From positions 1-64,000 of the forward strand of contig JAPCWD010000007.1 in assembly GCA_025943965.1 (NCBI GenBank): DNA of 64,000 nt, read 5' to 3'. How positions within the stretch are numbered: the first letter of the stretch is position 1; every line of letters starts with the position of its first letter. The notes beneath the pieces were generated by a model, which saw only the letters and a list, made by a program, of their open reading frames with translations, was not told where the DNA came from and made no database searches. The translations under genes were made by a program, and so were the position numbers. Source of the DNA: Synergistaceae bacterium DZ-S4 (GTDB lineage Bacteria > Synergistota > Synergistia > Synergistales > Synergistaceae). Below are positions 7,503 to 16,446 of the stretch, piece after piece.

Positions 7503-9815
7503 ATGAGCGAAGAGAACAAACCGGGAATAATAAATGTGCGTTCTGCCCATATGTCGGGAATAAGCAGAAAAGAAGAGGGCGGACTGAGCGAAAAAAACTG
7601 CAGATCTCTTATGGAAGGGTACTGGGGACGCATACCCGAGTCTCAGCGTGTCTCAACGCTCAGGCTGACATGGCAGGACCTCTGGACTAAAATTTCAAGA
7701 TACCTTTCCAGGGAAGATGTGATCGCCATAGGTGAGGCCTTTGTATTCGCTGCGGAGTCACATGGGGGTCAGATGAGGTACAGTGGTGATCCCTATGTCG
7801 TACACACCGTATCTGTTGCAGCGATACTGGCAGGGATGGAGATCGACCGTGAGACGATAATCGCTTCGCTGCTGCACGATGTCCTTGAAGATACACAGGT
7901 GACTACTGAAGAGCTTCGTGATAAATTCGGACAGGGCGTTGTCACCCTTGTAGACGGGGTAACCAAACTTGGCAAACTTCCTTTTAAGACATTTGAAGAC
8001 TATCAGGCCGAAAACCTGAGAAAAATGTTTGTGGTCATGGCGAAGGACATCAGGGTCGTCCTTATCAAGCTGGCCGACCGTCTTCATAATATGAGGACCA
8101 TCTCCTCCCATAAAAGGGAGAAACAGATCACGATCGCCAGGGAGACCCTTGAGATATATGCTCCCCTTGCGCACCGTCTTGGTATATACCAGGTAAAGAG
8201 GGAACTAGAGGATCTCTCTTTTCGTATCCTTGATCCCGAGATGTACTATGACATAAAACGCAGGGTGAGAAAAAAACTTCCAGAGCGTGAAATGATAATT
8301 AAAGAAGCTATGGATATCCTCTCCCAGAAAATTGAAGAAGATGGTCTTGAGGCCTCCATAAAGGGGCGGCCCAAACACTTTTACAGCATATATGAAAAAA
8401 TGAGGAGAAAAAACCTTTCGCTTGACCAGCTTTACGATCTTCTGGCTCTAAGGGTCATAGTAAAAAACGTAGCTGACTGCTACCAGGTCCTTGGGATAGT
8501 ACATACCATATGGAAACCTATTCCGGGCCAGTTTGATGATTATATAGCCAACCCAAAGAGCAACCTTTACCAATCCCTTCATACGACTGTGGTCGGTCCT
8601 GCCGGTGAGCCTCTGGAAGTGCAAATAAGGACATGGGAGATGCATTCTCTTGCCGAGTATGGGATAGCCGCCCACTGGAACTACAAAGAGGGCGGCCGGA
8701 GAGTGGACCATCTTGACGAAGGGCTCACATGGATAAGAAAAGCCCTTGAGGTAGTGCCTGAAGGTCAGGAAGAAGAGGGGGTAAGCTCCCAGTTTCTGGA
8801 CAACCTGAAAACAGACGTCCTCTCAACAGAAGTATTTGTCTTTACTCCCAAAGGAAATGTGATATCAGTACCAAACGGATCCACTCCTATAGATTTTGCT
8901 TATGCCATCCACACTGAGATAGGGCATAAATGCGTTGGGGCTATGGTAAACGGGAGGATCGCCCCGATGGATCATGTGCTGCAAAACGGCGACATCGTAC
9001 GAATACTGACTTCGCCTCAGGGCAAACCATCGCGCGATTGGCTCAAGATAGCAAAATCGACAAGGACCAGGAGCAAGATAAAGAGCTGGTTTCGCCAGCA
9101 GGACAGGCAGGAAAGAGAAGAAAAGGTAAGGAGGGGCAGGGACCTCCTTGAAAAAGAGGCTCTGAGAAGGAACCCCGGAGCGGAAAATCCGCTTGAATCG
9201 CTCTCTCCCCACCTAAGTCAGGTAGCCAGAGAGATGGGCTATCTCAACACTGAAGAACTCATTGTTTCTGTGGGGACAGGAAGCCATACAGCCGCCAGCA
9301 TACTTGGCAGGATATCATCCGACACAAAACAGGCTCCGGAACCTATCCCGGCCCAGGCACCTGCTCAAAGGAGCGAAGCCGACTCTGAGATAGTTGTCGA
9401 GGGTGCCTCGGGCGTTCTTGTCTCGCTTGCCCAGTGCTGCCGTCCGGTTCCGGGCGACCAGATCATCGGATGTGTGACACAGAGCAGGGGTATAACGGTA
9501 CATCGCAAAGATTGTGCTAACATAGACAAGGCCGACCCCAACAAGCTGATAGTTGTATCGTGGGGCAGACTAAAGGACCACCGATACACAGCGAGGATAA
9601 AGGTTGAGGGCATTGACAAGCCTACTCTCTTCGGAGAGATAGTTCAGGCCATAACGGCGATGGACGGAGTGCTTGTGGGTATAAGGGCAAACGTTGTGAA
9701 CAATTCAAGAACAAGGGTAGCTGCCGATGTCCAGATAAAGGACCTGGAGCATCTTTACAGAATAATAGCGAGGCTCAATACCATATCGGGAGTAATAGAG
9801 ATAACCAGGGGGTGA
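7503..9815 (+). CDS. relA: Rel/SpoT-family (p)ppGpp synthetase/hydrolase
   Basis: Makes and breaks the stringent-response alarmones ppGpp and pppGpp. The protein has 770 residues with domains in order: an HD hydrolase (about 75-215, HDVLED at 125-130 and KLADRLHNMRT at 189-199, so hydrolysis looks intact); the synthetase (about 265-385, with YQSLHT at 356-361 and LEVQIRT); TGS (about 425-485); a conserved CCRPVPGD zinc-finger-like region; and ACT (last 75 residues). The motif before the synthetase loop reads QFDDY at 343-347. That resembles the EXDD form reported for synthetase-only RelA rather than the RXKD form usual in bifunctional Rel. The ATG at 7503 has a weak ribosome site. dtd follows 6 bases later. 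Confidence 0.93.
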   Translation: MSEENKPGIINVRSAHMSGISRKEEGGLSEKNCRSLMEGYWGRIPESQRVSTLRLTWQDLWTKISRYLSREDVIAIGEAFVFAAESHGGQMRYSGDPYVVHTVSVAAILAGMEIDRETIIASLLHDVLEDTQVTTEELRDKFGQGVVTLVDGVTKLGKLPFKTFEDYQAENLRKMFVVMAKDIRVVLIKLADRLHNMRTISSHKREKQITIARETLEIYAPLAHRLGIYQVKRELEDLSFRILDPEMYYDIKRRVRKKLPEREMIIKEAMDILSQKIEEDGLEASIKGRPKHFYSIYEKMRRKNLSLDQLYDLLALRVIVKNVADCYQVLGIVHTIWKPIPGQFDDYIANPKSNLYQSLHTTVVGPAGEPLEVQIRTWEMHSLAEYGIAAHWNYKEGGRRVDHLDEGLTWIRKALEVVPEGQEEEGVSSQFLDNLKTDVLSTEVFVFTPKGNVISVPNGSTPIDFAYAIHTEIGHKCVGAMVNGRIAPMDHVLQNGDIVRILTSPQGKPSRDWLKIAKSTRTRSKIKSWFRQQDRQEREEKVRRGRDLLEKEALRRNPGAENPLESLSPHLSQVAREMGYLNTEELIVSVGTGSHTAASILGRISSDTKQAPEPIPAQAPAQRSEADSEIVVEGASGVLVSLAQCCRPVPGDQIIGCVTQSRGITVHRKDCANIDKADPNKLIVVSWGRLKDHRYTARIKVEGIDKPTLFGEIVQAITAMDGVLVGIRANVVNNSRTRVAADVQIKDLEHLYRIIARLNTISGVIEITRG

Positions 9816-9821
9816 TCATGT

Positions 9822-10265
9822 TTGAAGGCACTGCTGCAGCGCGTCGACAGGGCAAGCGTGACTGTCGGCGGCAATGTGACAGGGAGCATAGGGAAAGGTC
9901 TGTGCGTCTTTTTGGGTGTTGCCGAGGGTGATACCCAAAAGGACATCGCATGGCTTGCAGATAAAGTTGTTAATCTGAGGATATTCGATGACGAGTCAGG
10001 TAAAATGAACAGGTCAGTCATTGACGAAAAGGGAGAGATACTTATAGTATCCCAGTTTACGCTGTGCGGAGACTGCAAAAGAGGCAGGCGGCCGTCTTGG
10101 ACTAATGCCGCTGAACCGACTGAAGCCAACAGGATGTATGAAAAATTCGTCGGAGAGATAGAGTCAAGGGGAGTAGTTGCAGCCACAGGAGTTTTCCAGG
10201 CTCTGATGAAGGTTGAGATATGCAATGACGGTCCCGTTACTCTGATGATAGACAGCAGGGAGTGA
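9822..10265 (+). CDS. dtd: D-aminoacyl-tRNA deacylase
   Basis: Removes D-amino acids (and glycine wrongly charged to tRNA-Ala) from tRNAs, a proofreading step in the cytoplasm. The protein has 147 residues, the family norm. Visible signatures are the start KALLQRVDRASVTV, the SQFTLCGDCKRGRRPSW strand-loop with the catalytic Ser-Gln-Phe-Thr, and NDGPVTLMID near the end, which matches the Gly-cisPro-like NxGPVT region. The start is a TTG preceded by AGGGGGGTGA; an ATG four bases earlier is out of frame. Confidence 0.93.
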   Translation: MKALLQRVDRASVTVGGNVTGSIGKGLCVFLGVAEGDTQKDIAWLADKVVNLRIFDDESGKMNRSVIDEKGEILIVSQFTLCGDCKRGRRPSWTNAAEPTEANRMYEKFVGEIESRGVVAATGVFQALMKVEICNDGPVTLMIDSRE

Positions 10266-10272
10266 ATGAAGC

Positions 10273-10902
10273 ATGAAGATCAAAAGGTTTGCCCTGGGGG
10301 CTCTTTGGACAAACTGTTATGTCATCAGCGACGCAGGGGGCGAGGGTATAGTTGTCGATCCCGGAGGTCCTGCGGCTGAGGTCGAGAAGTATATCAGAGA
10401 TAACGACATCAGGCTCCACTGGATAATTCTGACCCACGGACACGGCGACCATATAGGAGGCGTATCTGAACTCAGGAACCTCTCTGAAAACGGGATAGCG
10501 ATACATACGGAAGATGCAGACTGTCTTGTCGACGCAAACAGGAACCTCTCTGCCTTCATGGGTGCCTCTGTAGAACTGACTTCAGCAGATAAAAAGCTGA
10601 GTGAAGGTGATATCCTGAAAGTCGGCAACATGAATGTCAGAGTCATCCATACGCCGGGACACACGTTGGGTGGGATCTGTCTCCATGTCACAGAAGGTGA
10701 GGAGGAAGTTCTGATATCCGGAGACACTCTATTTGCCCGCTCGATCGGAAGAAGCGATCTGCCCGGCGGAAATGAGGACGTGCTTATCGATTCGCTGAAA
10801 AAATTGTCTGATCTGCCGGAGAAGATCAGAGTCTTCCCCGGACATGGGCCAGAGACGACGATAGGCGCTGAAAAACTCTACAACCCATACTGGCCGAGAT
10901 AG
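10273..10902 (+). CDS. MBL-fold metallo-hydrolase (glyoxalase II-like)
   Basis: A 209-residue member of the metallo-beta-lactamase fold. Metal ligands are seen as HGHGDHIGG (HxHxDH motif), HTPGHTLGG, GDTLFARSIGRSDLPGG and the closing FPGHGPETTI. This pattern fits the YcbL/GloB-like single-domain hydrolases that cleave S-lactoylglutathione-type or other thioesters, but the real substrate cannot be told from sequence. It begins 7 bases after dtd and ends 6 bases before radC. The dtd-MBL pairing behind a Rel gene is common in bacteria. Confidence 0.85.
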   Translation: MKIKRFALGALWTNCYVISDAGGEGIVVDPGGPAAEVEKYIRDNDIRLHWIILTHGHGDHIGGVSELRNLSENGIAIHTEDADCLVDANRNLSAFMGASVELTSADKKLSEGDILKVGNMNVRVIHTPGHTLGGICLHVTEGEEEVLISGDTLFARSIGRSDLPGGNEDVLIDSLKKLSDLPEKIRVFPGHGPETTIGAEKLYNPYWPR

Positions 10903-10908
10903 GCCGGA

Positions 10909-11559
10909 ATGAAACTTAAAGATCTGCCTGAAGAGGAGAGACCGAGAGAGAAGCTTCTTGCCCACGGAGCAAATTCTCTTTCTGTGGTTGAACTCCTGGC
11001 TGTACTTCTGAGAACAGGAAGAAAGGGAGAAGATGTGCTTGAGTTCTCCGCCTCGATATTGAATGATTGGGGAGGACTTGAGGGGCTTTGCCGTGCGGGG
11101 GCCAGGGAGCTTATGACTGAAAAAGGTCTCAATTCATCAAAAGTGGCAACAGTGGCAGCAGTTATTGAACTGGGCAACAGGATCGCCTCCCTTGGAGGAA
11201 AAGAACGGGTCCGGTGGGAGACAAGGCTGGAAATGATAGCGAAAGAGGTCCGCTTCTGTGACAGGGAGATGATCTGGGCGCTCTTTCTGGATGCCGGAGG
11301 AAAGGTGCTGGAAGAAGAGAAGATATCCTACGGGGGTCAGAGCGGTGCCTATCTGGATATCCCTGTTTTCTACAGAAAGGCTGTCAGAATAAATGCATAC
11401 GGCGTCGTACTGCTCCATAACCATCCTGACGGAAGCTGTTCTGCGAGCAGAGAAGACATAAACATAACCGATCATCTTAGAAAGGGTCTTGATTTTCTCG
11501 GTGTGGAGCTTTTGGGACATTACATTGCAGCGCGGGGGCGACTTACCCAAGTTCCATGA
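10909..11559 (+). CDS. radC: RadC-family JAB/MPN metalloprotein
   Basis: A 216-residue RadC-type protein: a helix-hairpin-helix-like N-terminal half (residues 1-75) and a C-terminal MPN domain with the JAMM zinc motif HNHPDGSCSASREDI. Despite its name the family's role is unproven; the old radiation-repair assignment to radC was withdrawn. Family members are often found next to mreB, as here. The common HNHPSG is HNHPDG in this copy, which keeps the metal-binding histidines. Confidence 0.9.
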   Translation: MKLKDLPEEERPREKLLAHGANSLSVVELLAVLLRTGRKGEDVLEFSASILNDWGGLEGLCRAGARELMTEKGLNSSKVATVAAVIELGNRIASLGGKERVRWETRLEMIAKEVRFCDREMIWALFLDAGGKVLEEEKISYGGQSGAYLDIPVFYRKAVRINAYGVVLLHNHPDGSCSASREDINITDHLRKGLDFLGVELLGHYIAARGRLTQVP

Positions 11560-11634
11560 TGCGGTCCGCGCTTTTAAATGAGATAATATACATGGATGTT
11601 TTTTTCAGGGAAATTTTTGAAAGCAGGTGGCAGG

Positions 11635-12690
11635 GTGTTGAAGTTCAGACCGAACTTGTTCAATTATGAAATTGGTATAGACATTGGTACAGTAAACACG
11701 GTCATTTTCATGAAGTCCAAAGGTGTGGTCGTCAATGAGCCTTCAGTCGTTGCTGTGAGGAACCTCGACAGAAAGGGCCAAAAAGAGATAATAGCCTTTG
11801 GTACGGATGCAAAAAAGATGATCGGGCGTACCCCGATAGGCATCAAAACCATCAGACCCCTTGCCAACGGAGTCATCGCCGACTTTGAGATGACAGAGCA
11901 CATGATCAGGCATTACATGAAAAACCTGACAGGAACTGGGAAACTCTTTTCATACCCCAAAGTTGCGGTATGCGTTCCCGCATGTGTGACCGAGGTGGAA
12001 AAGAGGGCTGTCGTTGAAGTGACACTTGCTGCAGGAGCAAAGGAAGCGATAGTTGTAGAAGAGCCCCTTGCTGCTGCAGTGGGCATAGGGATAGCCATAA
12101 ACGAACCCCAGGGCAACGTCGTTGTCAACATGGGCGGCGGGACCTGCGAGGTAGCGGTTATATCCCTGGGCGGAATAGTCGTCAACCACGCAGTTAGGGT
12201 GGCCGGAAACTCGCTCGATGAGGCAATAATATCTATGATGCGCCAGAATTACACCCTTGCCATAGGCGAGAGTACTGCTGAGGAGATAAAGATGGCGATC
12301 GGCTCAGCACTCCCTATGGAACAGGAACTGACGATGAACGTCAAAGGGCGGGACCTGGTAGATGGTCTTCCTAAGGTGGTCACATTAAGCTCTGTTGAGG
12401 TAAGAGAGGCACTGGAACCTGTCGTTGCTCAAATTGAAGACACGATCCGCTCCGCTGTGGAGCAGACGCCTCCGGAGCTTGTAAGGGATATAGTGGACCA
12501 GGGGATAGTTCTTTCAGGGGGCACCGCTCTCCTGAGAGGACTGAGCCTCCGTTTCTCAGATGCGCTCAACGTACCCGTCCACGTCGCTGAGCAGCCCCTT
12601 TTCTCTGTGGCGCTTGGATTGGGGAAGATACTGGAGACACCCACGGAGAAGACCAAGGTTTCAATAACGATAGACAGACAGGGCAGCTGA
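11635..12690 (+). CDS. mreB: Rod-shape determining actin homologue MreB
   Basis: Actin-like ATPase that forms short membrane-bound filaments and guides the elongation machinery (MreC, MreD, RodA, PBP2), giving the cell a rod shape. With the GTG at 11635 it has 351 residues. Visible nucleotide-binding elements are IGIDIGTVNTVIF (phosphate 1), VVNMGGGTCEVAVISLGGIV (phosphate 2) and VLSGGTALLRGL (adenosine). The open frame extends to an ATG at 11596, but the family start (MLKxFxx-FxxxIGIDIG) matches the GTG, which has AGGTGG just upstream; a TTG at 11638 is equally possible. GTVNTVIF replaces the more usual GTANTLVY. Confidence 0.92.
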   Translation: MLKFRPNLFNYEIGIDIGTVNTVIFMKSKGVVVNEPSVVAVRNLDRKGQKEIIAFGTDAKKMIGRTPIGIKTIRPLANGVIADFEMTEHMIRHYMKNLTGTGKLFSYPKVAVCVPACVTEVEKRAVVEVTLAAGAKEAIVVEEPLAAAVGIGIAINEPQGNVVVNMGGGTCEVAVISLGGIVVNHAVRVAGNSLDEAIISMMRQNYTLAIGESTAEEIKMAIGSALPMEQELTMNVKGRDLVDGLPKVVTLSSVEVREALEPVVAQIEDTIRSAVEQTPPELVRDIVDQGIVLSGGTALLRGLSLRFSDALNVPVHVAEQPLFSVALGLGKILETPTEKTKVSITIDRQGS

Positions 12691-12736
12691 GCAAAATTGC
12701 ACTGTCTTTTCAAGCAGTTTTGGAGGTGCTGTCAGA

Positions 12737-13522
12737 ATGAATATTCTGGACAGGGAGCTTAAGCCATGGCTGCACGGTGCAGTATCTGTGCTGCTTGGTT
12801 TTTGTGTGCTTTGGGCAATGATAACTTTTCCTGAACTGCATTTCACTCTCGTGGACGGAGTAAACAACGCACTTTACTATCCTGAAAAACCCGCGATGGA
12901 GCTTAGGAATATAGTTAAATACAGCAGTAACTGGGTACTTGAGAGGTCAAGCCTCCAGGAGAAGGTGACCAGGCTTGAACTGGCCAACAGGGTCATGTCG
13001 GAAGAACTCCAAAAGGCCGGAATAAAAGTTTCCCCTCTTAAAGAGGGCAAAATCACCGCAAAGATCACGCTCCGTTATCCTGATGACTGGTGGCAGGGTT
13101 TCAGGATAGATAAGGGCAGCAGGGACGGCATCAAAGAGGGCGCGGCGGCAACGTCGGAGGGTTTTCTGATCGGCCGTGTCACAAGGGTAGCCCCGAACTA
13201 CTCATGGGTGCACATGATAACATCTTCTTCATTCCTTATAGCGGCAGCAGTTGACGAGACCCGCGATCTCGGGGTAATAAACGGCGATGACAAGGGGAAT
13301 CTCACTCTTCTATATGTCCCGGAGGAGAGGGGACTTAAAGTGGGGATGGGAGTCTCGACATCCCTGATGGGCAAGCATGTTCCTCCCGGTATCCCCATAG
13401 GAAGGATAATAGGTGCAAAGGAGAGCAAAGACGGTTTCAGGCCGGTGATGATACAGGCAGGCGCTCATCTTACCCAACTTTACAGCGTTGAAGTCTACAC
13501 GGGCGAGGAGAAGAAAGAATGA
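12737..13522 (+). CDS. mreC: Rod-shape determining protein MreC
   Basis: Bitopic inner-membrane protein whose extracytoplasmic part activates PBP2 in the elongasome. The protein has 261 residues: one membrane segment at about 12-32, a coiled coil at about 70-95 (LQEKVTRLELANRVMSEEL), then the paired beta-barrel domain with the typical IDKGSRDGIKEGAAA and GLIVGxV-like GFLIGRVTRV. It overlaps mreD by 4 bases, so the two are translationally coupled. Confidence 0.9.
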   Translation: MNILDRELKPWLHGAVSVLLGFCVLWAMITFPELHFTLVDGVNNALYYPEKPAMELRNIVKYSSNWVLERSSLQEKVTRLELANRVMSEELQKAGIKVSPLKEGKITAKITLRYPDDWWQGFRIDKGSRDGIKEGAAATSEGFLIGRVTRVAPNYSWVHMITSSSFLIAAAVDETRDLGVINGDDKGNLTLLYVPEERGLKVGMGVSTSLMGKHVPPGIPIGRIIGAKESKDGFRPVMIQAGAHLTQLYSVEVYTGEEKKE

Positions 13523-13986
13523 CCTGGCTGATTGTGATTTGGTTTTTACAGGATTTTGTCCAGGTCTTTCTGATGGGGTTTTTTATCGTTCCCAATATTT
13601 TTCTTATGATGCTGCTGTTGATGTCTCTTTTGCCGGCGACGAGGAAAGAGAGGCAGATCATCATTATCTGGGCGGCTTTTGCGGGAGGCCTGATATGGGA
13701 TTTCAGGTGGACCAACCTTCCCGGACTCACAGCTGCCCTCAATGCAGGCCTTGTGGCTGCCTCATGCTGGGTATGGCAAAAAATTCCCGCACAGGGGAGG
13801 ACATCGGTCTTTTTTGCAATTATCCTACTGGCCTCTGTACTTTTCTCGGGATCCGTCCATTTTGCATTGTGGACAGTGTCGAGCCAGGTGGCTCTAAGAC
13901 AGTTTTTTGTACAGCAGCTTCTTGGGGTGCCCCTTGTGATATTATTCGCGCTCATCTATTGGAAGGTATCGGAGAGGAATGTCTGA
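13519..13986 (+). CDS. mreD: Rod-shape determining protein MreD
   Basis: A 155-residue very hydrophobic protein with about five predicted membrane helices, placed exactly where MreD is expected between mreC and the PBP2 gene. MreD is a membrane partner of MreC and RodA in the elongasome. Sequence similarity within the family is low, so position in the operon carries most of the weight. It starts inside the mreC stop (ATGA) and overlaps mrdA by 8 bases. Confidence 0.85.
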   Translation: MTWLIVIWFLQDFVQVFLMGFFIVPNIFLMMLLLMSLLPATRKERQIIIIWAAFAGGLIWDFRWTNLPGLTAALNAGLVAASCWVWQKIPAQGRTSVFFAIILLASVLFSGSVHFALWTVSSQVALRQFFVQQLLGVPLVILFALIYWKVSERNV

Positions 13987-15751
13987 CAGACAGGCCCGTT
14001 TCAGCATTGACAGGAGGTTAAGGTTCCTCCAGTTCGTAATTTTGATAACAGTTGCGCTGCTTGTTATGAGCCTTTTTTTCTTCCAGGTGATCAAGGCGAA
14101 CGAGTACGTCAGGCTTGCATCGCAAAACAGGCTCAGGATAATAAGGATGGCGCCGCCCAGGGGTACGATCACAGACTCAAAAGGCGCACCTCTGGCGGTG
14201 AACGTAAGGACTTTCAGCGTTAACGGATATCCTGTCGACCTGCAGAAGGAGGGGAACCTCAAGCTCGTTTCCTCCGTCCTGATGAGAAACGGCATACCGA
14301 TAGACGAAGAGGAACTTAAAAAGCTGATCGAAAAACAGTATTCCGCGCCCTACAGGGCGATAACCGTGGCGTCCAACCTCACCTTTGCACAGGCCGCGGA
14401 ACTTATAACAGACAGGAATTTCAGTGAAGCGCTCTTCCTGACTCCCGTATGGAAGAGGACATACCCGGCAGGGAATTTTACCGCGCACGTGGTCGGTTAT
14501 GTCTCAGAAATAACGAAGGATGAGCTTGAGGCAAAAAAGGAGAGCCTGTACCGAGGCGGCGACATGATAGGCAAGAACGGGATCGAAGCCTGGTATGACG
14601 AGGACCTTCAGGGTTTACCGGGTGAGGAGGTAGTCGAAGTCGATGCCAGGGGAAGGAAACTGAGGGACATATCCTACAGCCCGCCGCAAAGAGGAAGCGA
14701 CACGGTCCTCACTATCGACCTTGCCGCACAGCGTTACGCAGCCGAACTCATAGGTAACTTCCGGGGAGCGGTCGTAGCGATGGATGTCAACGACGGTTCA
14801 GTAAAATGCCTTTATTCATCTCCCAGCTACGATCCCAACCCTTTCACGTGGGGCATCTCCAACAAGGAGTGGGCGGCCCTGAACGACCACAAGGAGAGGC
14901 CCATGATGAACAGGGCAATATCGGGCGCTTATCCCCCGGCTTCGACGTTTAAGATCGTTACGGCTTCATCCGTACTGGAGAACAAGGTGGCAACTACGAG
15001 CACGACGGTCAGGTGCCCGGGATACTTTGAGCTTGGCGACAGACGGTTCAGGTGCTGGCAGAGATCGGGACACGGGACGGAAAATGTGATGAAGGCATTA
15101 AGGGATTCATGTGACGTCTACTTTTACCAGACAGCCACATGGCTCGGCATAGACAGGCTGATAAGGACTGCAGCCAAGTACGGTGTAGGAGAGAAGTCCG
15201 GAATAGACCTTATCGGAGAAATTTCGGGTACTATTGCGGGGCCTGAATGGAAAAAGGAGAGGGTAAAGGAGAACTGGTACGGAGGGGACACCGTGAACTA
15301 TTCGATAGGGCAGGGTTACGTTCTTATGACTCCGATCCAGCTGCTCAGAGCCTATGCGGCGATAGCCAACGGAGGCAGGCTTCCCAAGCCAAGGATAAAT
15401 TCGAAGGCTGTTCCTGAATATAGGAAACTTGAAGTGTCACCTGAAATAATAAAGATAATGCAGGAAGGTCTTCTTGAGGTCACGAGCACCGGTACGGGAA
15501 GGCGGGCAAGTTCATTTGGGATCCAGATCGCCGGCAAGACGGGAACGGCGCAGAATGCCCACGGTGAAGACCATGCCTGGTTTGCCGGGTATGCCCCTGC
15601 TAATGCCCCCCGTTATGCTGTAGTGGTCATTGCTGAAGCAGGCAAGGGCGGAGGAGCGGTCGCGGGTCCGATAGTAGGGAAGATGCTCAATTTTCTTATA
15701 AATGGAAATAAATATGTTGAACCGGTCCCGGTCAAGCCTAAAACGGAATAG
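13979..15751 (+). CDS. mrdA: Penicillin-binding protein 2 (peptidoglycan transpeptidase)
   Basis: Class B PBP that cross-links new peptidoglycan during side-wall growth. The protein has 590 residues: one membrane anchor at about 17-40, the dimerization/pedestal domain (RMAPPRGTITDSKGAPLAVN, then YPAGNFTAHVVGYV), and the transpeptidase domain with the catalytic Ser in PPASTFKI (SxxK), the second motif at DSCDVYFY (SxD, as often in PBP2) and AGKTGTAQ (KTG). It sits directly between mreD and minC. RodA, the glycan polymerase partner, ends the same operon at 17531-18643. Confidence 0.93.
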   Translation: MSDRQARFSIDRRLRFLQFVILITVALLVMSLFFFQVIKANEYVRLASQNRLRIIRMAPPRGTITDSKGAPLAVNVRTFSVNGYPVDLQKEGNLKLVSSVLMRNGIPIDEEELKKLIEKQYSAPYRAITVASNLTFAQAAELITDRNFSEALFLTPVWKRTYPAGNFTAHVVGYVSEITKDELEAKKESLYRGGDMIGKNGIEAWYDEDLQGLPGEEVVEVDARGRKLRDISYSPPQRGSDTVLTIDLAAQRYAAELIGNFRGAVVAMDVNDGSVKCLYSSPSYDPNPFTWGISNKEWAALNDHKERPMMNRAISGAYPPASTFKIVTASSVLENKVATTSTTVRCPGYFELGDRRFRCWQRSGHGTENVMKALRDSCDVYFYQTATWLGIDRLIRTAAKYGVGEKSGIDLIGEISGTIAGPEWKKERVKENWYGGDTVNYSIGQGYVLMTPIQLLRAYAAIANGGRLPKPRINSKAVPEYRKLEVSPEIIKIMQEGLLEVTSTGTGRRASSFGIQIAGKTGTAQNAHGEDHAWFAGYAPANAPRYAVVVIAEAGKGGGAVAGPIVGKMLNFLINGNKYVEPVPVKPKTE

Positions 15752-15765
15752 GGGTGCATTGGGAA

Positions 15766-16434
15766 ATGATGATCCATCTAAAGGGTATACAGACGGGGAT
15801 ATTGCGATGCGTAGTCCCCGAAGAGCTCAGCGAAAAAAAGATACTTGAAGAATTTGAGGAGCTCACAGTAAACGCAAAAAAATTGCTTGACGGAAGCAGT
15901 GTTGTGATGGACCTTCAGGGCAGAAATTTCGGTGCCGCGCTGGTCGCCAAGATATGGAAATACTTCATTGAGCCGACGGGATGTACGGTCATCAGCTGGG
16001 CTGTAACAGATCCTGAGACATCATCGGCCCTTTCGCGGCTGGGCCTTACAGTCGGGGAGACGAATAAAAGGCCGCGCCAGGAAAGATCTGCAGGCCGCAA
16101 GGTACCTGGGGCACTGTTATATACATCGACGCTCCGCGGAGGGCAGAAGATAGTCCACGAGGGAGATGTGATCATCACAGGTCATGTGAACGTCGGGTCA
16201 GAGGTATCAGCCGAAGGGCACATCATTGTTCTGGGAAAACTTCAGGGGCTGGCTCATGCCGGTTATAGGGGAGATGAGGCTGCCTCGGTCTCAGCGAGAT
16301 CGTTCGAATCCGGGCAGGTAAGGATAGGACGCAAGGTGGGACTTATAGACAAGAGTTCGGACATATGGGGAAAATCAGTTGTGATAACCGTAAACAGGGA
16401 CGAAGTGCTGCTCACTGAGTGGCCTGCGATATAG
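15766..16434 (+). CDS. minC: Septum-site determining protein MinC
   Basis: Blocks FtsZ ring formation away from mid-cell when recruited to the membrane by MinD. About 222 residues: an N-terminal domain (1-100) that in the family attacks FtsZ, a linker with KRPRQERSAGRKV, and the C-terminal beta-helix domain (from about 115) with the typical LRGGQKIVHEGDVIITGHVNVGSEV and AEGHIIVLGKLQGLAHAG. The start is ambiguous among GTG 15754 and ATGs at 15766 and 15769; 15766 has AGGGG 11 bases upstream. Confidence 0.92.
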   Translation: MMIHLKGIQTGILRCVVPEELSEKKILEEFEELTVNAKKLLDGSSVVMDLQGRNFGAALVAKIWKYFIEPTGCTVISWAVTDPETSSALSRLGLTVGETNKRPRQERSAGRKVPGALLYTSTLRGGQKIVHEGDVIITGHVNVGSEVSAEGHIIVLGKLQGLAHAGYRGDEAASVSARSFESGQVRIGRKVGLIDKSSDIWGKSVVITVNRDEVLLTEWPAI

Positions 16435-16446
16435 GGGGATGAAATA

